Positions 56,305-64,000 of a stretch of DNA of 64,000 nt are shown here, in pieces (position 1 is the stretch's first letter; each line of letters opens with the position of its first letter). The notes below the pieces were generated by a model, which did no database searches, was not told the origin of the DNA, and saw only the letters and a program-made list of their open reading frames with translations. Location of the stretch: the NCBI GenBank assembly GCA_001314865.1, contig LJZR01000018.1, positions 42,223 through 106,222 of the forward strand, written 5' to 3'. This DNA comes from Phormidesmis priestleyi Ana. Lineage in GTDB: Bacteria > Cyanobacteriota > Cyanobacteriia > Phormidesmidales > Phormidesmidaceae. The position numbers and the translations under genes are program-made.

Positions 56305-59067
56305 TTAACTATCGCGGGTGACGGTAATTACGGTGTCAGTGACCTGCTCAAAGGTATCGTCGTGGCTGATGACAAACAGCTGATTGAATGACTTAATCCG
56401 GGCGATCGCCTCTGCTAAACTGGCCCTTCTAGGCTTGTCCATATTGGTTGTGGGCTCATCGAAAAAGGCTACATCAATATCTGCTAGCACCTTTAACAGG
56501 GCCAAGCGTACGGCTAGCGCTGCACACATTTGCTCGCCGCCCGATAGGTTGATAAACCGCCGCGTGTGTGCACCTTCTTGCACGGTAATTTCGTAGTCAG
56601 CACTCCAAGTGAGGGCGACGTTTTGCCGATCTAGCAGCTCGCGGAATAGACGGTCAGCTTCTCTTGAAATGTTGTGTACGTAGCGTTCGGTAATTCGCGG
56701 CCCTGCTTCTTTATACACTTTGCGGGCATAGCTGATAAAGCGTTTTATGCGATCGCGCCCCTTCAATTCCACCTGTGCTTCGTCTCGTTTTTGGGCCGTT
56801 GCCTTCAGCGCATCTATTCGGCTCGTCAGCTCTGCAAACCGCTGTCGCTGTTGGGGCAAGCTTCCCCTCAGCTGATCGGCCTTAGAATTAACTTCGCTAA
56901 ACTGAGCGTCTAATTTTTCAAAGGCCTCTGGATCAAAGGACGCCGTGAGCTTCTCTAGCTGTTCTTCTAGCTCAGCGCCCTGGGTTTGCAGGGCCGATAG
57001 CGCAGTGGCTATGGTCTGAGCTTCTTGATCTATCGCCTCCATTTGCCCAGCTGCCTGCTGATTTTGCAAATACAGTAGATAACCCGGTTGATGGGTTTGT
57101 TTGACCTGTTGCTGCGCCTGTATTTGGGTGTCGAGCTGATCAAAGGTTTTGAGCTGCTGCGCGATCGCTGTTCGCTGCTCTATCCCTTTTGCCTGCGCTG
57201 CCACTAGCGCTTCGTGCTGCTTCTGTACGGCCGCCCGCTTTTGAAGATTTTTTTGCAACAGCAGTTGCTTGCCCTTCGGATTATCTAGCTTCTGAATCTG
57301 CGTATTGAGATCATTTAGGGCTTGAATCGTCTCATTTTCTGCTGAAAGCTGCTGGTTCAAATCATGCAAACGGATCTGGATTGTCTGTTGCTGTTGCAAA
57401 AGCTGTTGTTTCTTCGCTTGCTGTGAGTCAATCCCTGCTAACTCTGCTTTTTGCGCATAGCCTTTTTGTAACTGACCTTGCAGTTCTCGCTGCTGCTGTC
57501 TCAGTCTGTTTTGGTCAGTTTGTTCGCTTAAGTCAGCCAAGATACTGTTGAGCTGCTTTAAAGTCTCTTTTGAGAGCAACCCGCCTTGAAACAGAGCTTC
57601 TCGAATCGGAATAATCTCATCGGCATTAAGGTCATCAAACCTGCTCACCCAGCCTTTTAGCTGCTCCAAAGTATCCGCGACTCGTTGGCGATAGCTATCC
57701 TGCTGCGACTGGCCCTTCTCTGCTAAGGCTCTGATCTCTACTTCAAACTGTTGAGCCGCTTCCATTCGGCTCAGCTGCTGTTGCAGCCGATTCTGTTGAT
57801 CTTCCCACTGTGGAATTTTCTGCGTGGTTTGTTGCAGCGCTGCCAATCGCTTGAGGTCGGCTTCTACTCTGGCGATGTCTGCATTGGTCGATTTTAGCTG
57901 CGCGGTTAGATTCTGTTGCTGAAAGTGAATGTTTGAAAAATCCTGAACTTTCTTCTGAAGAATGGTTTGCTCAGATTCTAACCGAGTCTGAATCTCGGCT
58001 TCTGACTGTAGAGACAATAGCTCCTTTTCAGCTACAGAAAACTGTTCTAGTTGAGCTTCTATTCTGGCCAAGTCGCCTTGTTCTTTGCTGAGTTTATCCT
58101 GTTGTTCTTGCTGTTGTTGTAACAGCGATTGTCGCTGCTGACTGCGCTGACTCAGCGCTTTAATCTGGGATTCTGCTGCTAAAAACTGCTCGTAGGCTAG
58201 TTTCTGCGTCTGACAAATATCGATTGCTTTTTGTGCCATCGACAAAGACTCTAAAATCCGCTTCTGATTTTGTTGTTGCGTTTCTATTTGGCCAATAATC
58301 TGTTGGTGTTGGGAAAATGCTTTTTGAACCTGATCAGCCTGTTCTTTGAGCGATTGTCGTTGCTTAGTTAGCTGCTGGCTTTTTTTCTCTAGCTCTGCTA
58401 AATAACCCTCACCTTGAGTAATCTCACTTTGAAGCTGCTGATAGTTGGCTTGCAGGGGGTCCCAATCCTGAAGAGACTCTTCATACTGCTCAATGAGGTC
58501 TTTAAGCCGTTGTGACTGAGCCTCGCTGTATTTCCTTAAGCTATTGCTCTGCTTGTATGTCTCTCGGTACTCTTCGACTTTAAGCACCGTATCAAATATT
58601 GGCTTTCTCTTTTCGGTTGGCAATAAAAAGTCAACTGTGAAGGTTCCTTGGGGAATGCCGATGGTATTGGCAAAAAGCTGACCTAAATCAGTGCCAACAG
58701 AGACCCCAAGGTGTTGTCTTAACCAGGGTAAAACCTCATCCTTAGTGCGGGTAAAGGGCAGCCTTTCGTTGAGCTGTGGGTCAAAAATTAAATAGCCCTG
58801 CGTGGTAGAACGCTGTACTTCATAGGTACGTCCATCGCGGCTAGAGATAAAGGCAACGCGAGCTTGGGCGCTACTCGTGCCGTTGCGAATCAGGTCTTCT
58901 TTTTTGTAGCTACCCTGATAGTTGAATAAAACCCAGGCGATCGCCTCTAAAATGCTGGTTTTACCCGCCCCATTCTCTCCGCAAATCGCATTCGTCCCCG
59001 GCTGAAACTCAAACTGCCGGTCTTTATGCGTTTTAAAATTGTTTAGCGTGACCGAAAGAATCTGCAT
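56305..59067 (-). CDS. SMC/Rad50/SbcC-like coiled-coil ATPase
   Basis: Walker A CGENGAGKTSILEAI; Gln-rich coiled coil; signature INLSGGEQMCAALAVRLALL; Walker B DVAFFDEPTTNMD. Confidence 0.9.
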   Translation of the reverse strand: MQILSVTLNNFKTHKDRQFEFQPGTNAICGENGAGKTSILEAIAWVLFNYQGSYKKEDLIRNGTSSAQARVAFISSRDGRTYEVQRSTTQGYLIFDPQLNERLPFTRTKDEVLPWLRQHLGVSVGTDLGQLFANTIGIPQGTFTVDFLLPTEKRKPIFDTVLKVEEYRETYKQSNSLRKYSEAQSQRLKDLIEQYEESLQDWDPLQANYQQLQSEITQGEGYLAELEKKSQQLTKQRQSLKEQADQVQKAFSQHQQIIGQIETQQQNQKRILESLSMAQKAIDICQTQKLAYEQFLAAESQIKALSQRSQQRQSLLQQQQEQQDKLSKEQGDLARIEAQLEQFSVAEKELLSLQSEAEIQTRLESEQTILQKKVQDFSNIHFQQQNLTAQLKSTNADIARVEADLKRLAALQQTTQKIPQWEDQQNRLQQQLSRMEAAQQFEVEIRALAEKGQSQQDSYRQRVADTLEQLKGWVSRFDDLNADEIIPIREALFQGGLLSKETLKQLNSILADLSEQTDQNRLRQQQRELQGQLQKGYAQKAELAGIDSQQAKKQQLLQQQQTIQIRLHDLNQQLSAENETIQALNDLNTQIQKLDNPKGKQLLLQKNLQKRAAVQKQHEALVAAQAKGIEQRTAIAQQLKTFDQLDTQIQAQQQVKQTHQPGYLLYLQNQQAAGQMEAIDQEAQTIATALSALQTQGAELEEQLEKLTASFDPEAFEKLDAQFSEVNSKADQLRGSLPQQRQRFAELTSRIDALKATAQKRDEAQVELKGRDRIKRFISYARKVYKEAGPRITERYVHNISREADRLFRELLDRQNVALTWSADYEITVQEGAHTRRFINLSGGEQMCAALAVRLALLKVLADIDVAFFDEPTTNMDKPRRASLAEAIARIKSFNQLFVISHDDTFEQVTDTVITVTRDS

Positions 59068-59192
59068 TCTATTTTACGCTAGGCTACTTACTCTTCAAAT
59101 CATACAGGCGTACTATGCCACAAGGCTATAGCCCTTTTGCTCTAACTCGCTACTCTATAAAAACTAAATATAAAGACTGATGCTATATCTTG

Positions 59193-59234
59193 CCAGTAGA
59201 AAAGGGCCAGTAGAAAAGAGCCAGTAGAAAAGAG
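59193..59234. repeat. 14-bp tandem repeat (CCAGTAGAAAAGRG) x3 between the caspase-STAND and SMC-like genes
   Basis: Read directly. Confidence 0.95.
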
Positions 59235-59293
59235 GAGGTTCAAAGCTGACAATGGCTCATCGGTGAATACGGACAGTGCTGATGGCGCTATCC

Positions 59294-61996
59294 CTATCGC
59301 CCTCCTCCTACGCTCACAGACTGAAGTTCAAGCCGCTTCTGGGGAGGCATCGCGTGGGGCACTAGCTCTCCTTTCGGTTGCATCCACCATACTTCAATAA
59401 GTTCATCAGGGTTATGTGGCAAGGGCATTTTGCCTGCTGGCACTATGACATACTCGCCGTCTATAGTCGCCTCTTCTAATGATGAAGCGGCGCCAAATGA
59501 AGCGGTGTCTGATCCGGTAGGCACAGGCGCTGACTCGCTGTCTGTCGGCGTTGGTATCTGGATTTCAGTAGCAGGTACTTGAGGGGCGGGCGGAAAGACC
59601 CATCGGCTTAAAAAATGAGCCGCAATACCTGCTATCAGTGCTAGCGGAATGAGCATACTCGTTCGCAGCCGCAGGAAATTTTGCGCCTTACGACTTGTTG
59701 CAATGTACTCTTGTGCCAAATTTGACAGTTCGTCTCTGTGCAGCTGTAAAAAGGCCATAGTCTCTTGGAGCTGAGTGCCGCCTAGCAGATACTCATTGCC
59801 CCTTGGTCTGTTGCGCTGGGCCCATACTTGAGCGCTGCTTTCTAGCTTCCGCTGCAGGCGTAAAACGCTGCGAGATTCGGCTAGCCAGGTGCGCAACAGG
59901 TCCCACTCATTGATCAGCGACTTGTGGACGATTTCAATTGTGACCGGAGACCCCAGCATGGGTTGGGCACTGTTAGAAACGTTGTTTAAGAACCAAGTTG
60001 TCAGTGGTGAAGACTCATCGCGCTGAGTTTGCCACACGGCTGTTGGCATTGCAATGCCCTGTTCTTCTTCGGGGCAGCAGCAGTTAGAAGAAATTGCCGC
60101 CTGTGAAACCACCACTAATCTTTCTGCAGCCAGTTTGTCTAGCGTGCAGTCAATCAATTCGGCAGGAAACTTCTCGTTAATTAGCTCACTTCTGTAAGCT
60201 TTTCGCCGGTCGTCTTCTCGGCCTTCGCCCAGTTCGCAAAGGCCCAAGAAAATTCGTCGAGCGGCTAGCTTCATCTCGTCGTCTAGGCTGCTATAAACCG
60301 CCATAGCCTGTTTTTTGAACACATCTCTCACGCTGCCTAGGTCAGTGTAGGCTTCTAGCGTGAGCTTGGGCTTAATCCCTTCGCGATCGCTCGAATCTCT
60401 TCTTCGCCACAGTTCTAGCATCGTCTGCTGAATCAAGGGCAGTTCACCAGGTGCCCCTGTTGTATCCAACGTCAAAAAGTGAAGCAGCCGAGGATCAATT
60501 TCAATATCCATTTTCTCAGCAGGCTTTGTAATCACTTCCTTAATCTGCTCATGACTCATTGGCGTCACAACGACAGTGTGCTTTTCAACCAACGTTTTAA
60601 GCGCTTCGTAAGGAATCAGCCCGTCCATAGCATTCGCGCGCAGTCCAATGACGATGCCAATCGGCGTACTAGGATCTTCAAGCGCTTCAGTGAGGCAGCG
60701 GATAAACAACTGTCGCTCGGCGATCACGGTCGCCTTGTCTGTTGGGGTAAACAGCTCTTCAAATTGATCAATGATGAGCCACAGCTTAGATGTGCTGGGA
60801 ATAGAGGTTTCTCCCGACTTCAAAAGGCATGCCCTGACCAGCTGAGAGAGTCCGCTCCCTTTGCTTTCGATCAAAAACCTTTCGGCCTGATGCATTTGCT
60901 CGGCCCGTTGAATGTCGTCAGCCTTGGGTGAGCTAAAGGCGGCGGCCAAGCTTTTGAGCGGATGCTGGGTCGGGGTAATAAGCTTGAGCGTCCACTGTTC
61001 AGACCCTTCAATCTGACTGCCTTTGTGCAGTTGATGCATTAAGCCTGCTCGCAGCAGAGAGGTTTTTCCACTGCTAGAGGCGCCCACCAATGCACAAAAG
61101 TCACTTTCTTTGACTACTTTTAGCAGCTCATTGGTCAGTTTTTGGCGGCCAAAGAAATAGTCGGCATGGGCTTCATCAAAAGGTGAAAGGCCCCGATAAG
61201 GACAAAAGCCAAACGTTAGTTTTTTAATGCGAGCCAGCGTGCTGATAGGCGTTTTAGAAATAGCTGCCTGAAGCCCGCTGACGCGTGTAAGGACAATTTC
61301 ACTGCCGGAGCTTTCAAACAGGGGCTGCTGAATCTCGCCCCGTAGTTTTTGGCTAATATGCTCAGTGAGGCTATAGTTACTGACCTTGCCACCCGGTTGA
61401 TGATGAGGATCTAGCCCTGACAAAAGTGCTTTGGTAAAAACACTGTGCTTTCCTTCTAGCGACTCATAAGCCGATTCGTACTCTCGGGAGGCGGCCATAA
61501 ACAGGCGGTCTATACCCGCCCGAGCGCCAGGGTCTGCCTCATTAAACGATAAGAGTTCACCGCTGTGACAGCAGTCTAAAATAATGATTAGCTGTCGCAC
61601 AGGGCTTTGCTGAAGCAGCCTGCGTAGCCAGTTCAGGGGAATCCCAAAATTGCCTTTGCTAGGGTCGGTGTCGCTGGTGGCTAAGTAGCCTTCTTGAACG
61701 CCTGCCTCACGCTGCAGGCCATGTCCTGAAAAATAGAACAGGGCCGTCGTGGGTATGTTTTTACCCTTTGGCTTAAACAGTTCAATGAGGGAAGCTTCAA
61801 GTTGCGCAGTAGTGACTTTGTTGCGGTTACCGACGGCTGGACGACCTTTTTTGATCACCTCTGGTAGCCGATGCACTCTAAACTCACCTTGAGTTTGCAG
61901 GCGACCGGCTACCGCTTCTGCATCCTCTGCGGGCGCGTTGAGCCCCGGCAGTGACTGGTATTGATTGATGCCGACGATTAGTGCATCCCGTGACAT
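59294..61996 (-). CDS. Caspase-family peptidase fused to nSTAND NTPase with C-terminal TM segment
   Basis: Caspase His FYFSGHGLQ and Cys IILDCCHSGE; nSTAND entry FCPYRGLSPFDEAHADYFFGRQ; Walker A LVGASSSGKTSLLRAG; Walker B LWLIIDQFEELF; TM LIPLALIAGIAAHFLSRW. Confidence 0.92.
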   Translation of the reverse strand: MSRDALIVGINQYQSLPGLNAPAEDAEAVAGRLQTQGEFRVHRLPEVIKKGRPAVGNRNKVTTAQLEASLIELFKPKGKNIPTTALFYFSGHGLQREAGVQEGYLATSDTDPSKGNFGIPLNWLRRLLQQSPVRQLIIILDCCHSGELLSFNEADPGARAGIDRLFMAASREYESAYESLEGKHSVFTKALLSGLDPHHQPGGKVSNYSLTEHISQKLRGEIQQPLFESSGSEIVLTRVSGLQAAISKTPISTLARIKKLTFGFCPYRGLSPFDEAHADYFFGRQKLTNELLKVVKESDFCALVGASSSGKTSLLRAGLMHQLHKGSQIEGSEQWTLKLITPTQHPLKSLAAAFSSPKADDIQRAEQMHQAERFLIESKGSGLSQLVRACLLKSGETSIPSTSKLWLIIDQFEELFTPTDKATVIAERQLFIRCLTEALEDPSTPIGIVIGLRANAMDGLIPYEALKTLVEKHTVVVTPMSHEQIKEVITKPAEKMDIEIDPRLLHFLTLDTTGAPGELPLIQQTMLELWRRRDSSDREGIKPKLTLEAYTDLGSVRDVFKKQAMAVYSSLDDEMKLAARRIFLGLCELGEGREDDRRKAYRSELINEKFPAELIDCTLDKLAAERLVVVSQAAISSNCCCPEEEQGIAMPTAVWQTQRDESSPLTTWFLNNVSNSAQPMLGSPVTIEIVHKSLINEWDLLRTWLAESRSVLRLQRKLESSAQVWAQRNRPRGNEYLLGGTQLQETMAFLQLHRDELSNLAQEYIATSRKAQNFLRLRTSMLIPLALIAGIAAHFLSRWVFPPAPQVPATEIQIPTPTDSESAPVPTGSDTASFGAASSLEEATIDGEYVIVPAGKMPLPHNPDELIEVWWMQPKGELVPHAMPPQKRLELQSVSVGGGR

Positions 61997-62826
61997 GAGT
62001 AAAACACCCTTATGCAAAAGTAGCGCGCGCTAGCAGAGCATTAAATTCACTGACTGGATTTAATCTTTGGCTGTAGCGCTGCGCGGAGCGATGAATGAGT
62101 TTCAATGGCTCCCACAGAAGTCAACCTGTAGAAGTTAACTCGCAGAAGTTAATTCGATAATGCTTTTAACTAATTAAAATAAATTGATTAAACAGCGTTA
62201 TTTTATGTTGACTTCCTAAATGAATATAGACAATTCATTTGATAAATAAACAGGGGGGCTTAACCCCTCCCTTATTCAAAGCAAGAAAGGTTGATATTCC
62301 ATCGCTACAGCGAATTTGCGAAAGAATACCTATGTGAATAGATTGATAACAACTTGCCTTGATAGATAAAACTTGTGATCTGCGGTAAGTACTGAGAAGA
62401 CATTGATTTCAAGCAAAATATAGTGAGTATATATGCGCAGATTTTCAAGCTGTGGTTCTCTATTATCAAGGAAAATTGCTATCGTCTAAGCGAAATAGCT
62501 GATTTCAATTTTCGATAAAACTTCCGTAGGGAAAATGCTAAGCAGGTTAAAAAAATAACTGGGGTTTCAGTTTTATTTCCCAATTAAATAACTTTTATTG
62601 TTGAGTAAAAAAGGCTGCCTAGCTAACTTGTGATGAAATTTATTTAACTCATTCAATGAGGCTTTTGAAAATATTTAAATTAATTTAGTTTGATGATTGA
62701 AAGTTGTTTTTAGAGCAGCCAATGAGATGTTTTGTATGATTTTTTAAGCCTATGAAAACCGGGTTTCTGATGATGCTTGAATCAACTTTTATGGTTGTAT
62801 TTGTGCGGTCATTGGCCAAGGCTTTG

Positions 62827-63855
62827 TCACGGCTTCAAAATGTATTTGCCGATATGCTTGCCTTGGGCCATGGCGGTTTGCGCAGCCTGCACCTGATCGA
62901 GCGGGAAGATTGCTGCGATGGGCATTTGGTAGCGACCCACTGCCATGTTTTCTAAGATGTGTGTGTAGCCTTCTTGCTCCGCAGATGTGCCGGAGATATG
63001 GTTGAGTAGCCAGCCGCGAATGGTGGCATTTTTGCGAATGAGCGGTGAAACATCAACCTTGCCGGGACTGCCCAAGAGTCCATAAACCCACAGTGTGCCG
63101 CCTTGGGCCAGCAAGCGAATTTCATGGTGAAGAAAGTCTCCGGCTGCAACCGGATCAAAGATGATGTCAATGCCGTTGTTTTGACCCTGTGTTTTGGCTA
63201 TTTTGCGGATGGTTTTCCACCAGGGCTGTGAGCGATTGGATGTGACGACGATGTGATCGTATTGGGCGGCATTGAGGCGCTGGAGGGCTTCGACTTTGGT
63301 TGGGCTGGTAGTGGTGCCAATGGTGATGCCGCCGTGCTGTTTGACAATTTGGCTGGCTGCGATCGCTACACTACTGCTCGCCGCTGGCAGCATGACTATC
63401 TGCCCTGGCTGAATGTTTTGTTGCCACACCAAAGCGCCCCAAGCCGTTAAAAAAGGCAGCCAAAGTGCTCCGATGAGTGCCTCGTCAATGCCATCGGGTA
63501 CTGGGATGGTTTCAGTTGCCGGGGCGACAAACTGGGAGCGGTAGGTTCCTTTGTATTCGGGGGCGCCAATGCTTGCAGGTGCCTGAATGCTCAGGATGAC
63601 TCTTTGCCCAACGGTGCGATCGCTCACTGCCTCGCCCACGGCGGTAATCACACCGCCGCCTTCTATCCCCGGTGTAAAAGGCGGCTCTCCTGAACTGATC
63701 CGGTATTCTCCTTTGCGAGCCATCAGGTCTGCCTGGTTCATCCCAATGCTGGTGAGATTAATGACGACTTCATGAGGTCTCGGCTGAGCTGCTTTAAGGG
63801 AGCATACCTGTAGCGTCTCAACGCCGCCAAAGGCTGTGACAATGACTTGCTGCAT
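62827..63855 (-). CDS. Zinc-type/quinone oxidoreductase-like medium-chain dehydrogenase
   Basis: GIEGGGVITAVGEAV; MLPAASSSVAIAASQIVKQHG; HIGKYILKP. Confidence 0.88.
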   Translation of the reverse strand: MQQVIVTAFGGVETLQVCSLKAAQPRPHEVVINLTSIGMNQADLMARKGEYRISSGEPPFTPGIEGGGVITAVGEAVSDRTVGQRVILSIQAPASIGAPEYKGTYRSQFVAPATETIPVPDGIDEALIGALWLPFLTAWGALVWQQNIQPGQIVMLPAASSSVAIAASQIVKQHGGITIGTTTSPTKVEALQRLNAAQYDHIVVTSNRSQPWWKTIRKIAKTQGQNNGIDIIFDPVAAGDFLHHEIRLLAQGGTLWVYGLLGSPGKVDVSPLIRKNATIRGWLLNHISGTSAEQEGYTHILENMAVGRYQMPIAAIFPLDQVQAAQTAMAQGKHIGKYILKP

Positions 63856-64000
63856 GCTGATAGATACTAGGATTTAGGTAGCGATTGCGTTTTTTGAGAT
63901 TTAACTAAATAGAGGTAAGCCCCCGGCTTTGCCGGGGAGACTATCTAAGGTTTGACCGAGCGCCGCAATAGTAGGAAATTCTCCTTGCGAGAGGTAATCA

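Noticed and set aside
62040-62750. AT-rich ~700-bp gap as a degraded mobile element
   Set aside because: No TIR/TSD pair or transposase fragment could be identified by eye; only a weak AGGGG/CCCCT hairpin.

Overview
This 64 kb window is cyanobacterial chromosomal DNA. The evidence is psaC, an apcE-apcA-apcB-apcC phycobilisome-core cluster, a complete atp1-atpB-E-G-F-D-A-C operon, ycf54, a cyAbrB regulator, an Hli protein and many HIP1-like GCGATCGC sites. Most of it is housekeeping: glgA (5' truncated), tRNA-Asp, tkt-fabF-acpP/psaC, ftsX, def, ndk, a GGPP synthase, folD, cobH and cbiET, rsmI, dapL and a CysQ-like phosphatase. An exopolysaccharide/cyanoexosortase block spans 16.6-24 kb. The end of the window holds a GGDEF-EAL protein, an SMC/Rad50-like ATPase with no CxxC zinc hook, and a caspase-nSTAND-TM protein. 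The strongest non-gene observations are: (1) a 313-bp MITE-like element (46810-47122) with 23-bp TIRs and a perfect 9-bp target duplication; (2) a 22-bp perfect inverted repeat after glgA; (3) two genes whose start-codon region is tandemly duplicated upstream, creating 4-codon mini-ORFs identical to the gene's own N-terminus; (4) pervasive 11-18 bp tandem duplications in intergenic DNA; (5) an unlisted 59-aa membrane sORF with its own terminator and a 15-bp inverted repeat next to a candidate promoter; (6) a 1.5-kb intergenic region before hli with several strong hairpins and a hand-folded candidate structured RNA; (7) hairpins between genes of the apc and atp operons. No CRISPR array or complete transposase gene was seen. 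All calls come from reading the sequence and the supplied translations; no searches were run.
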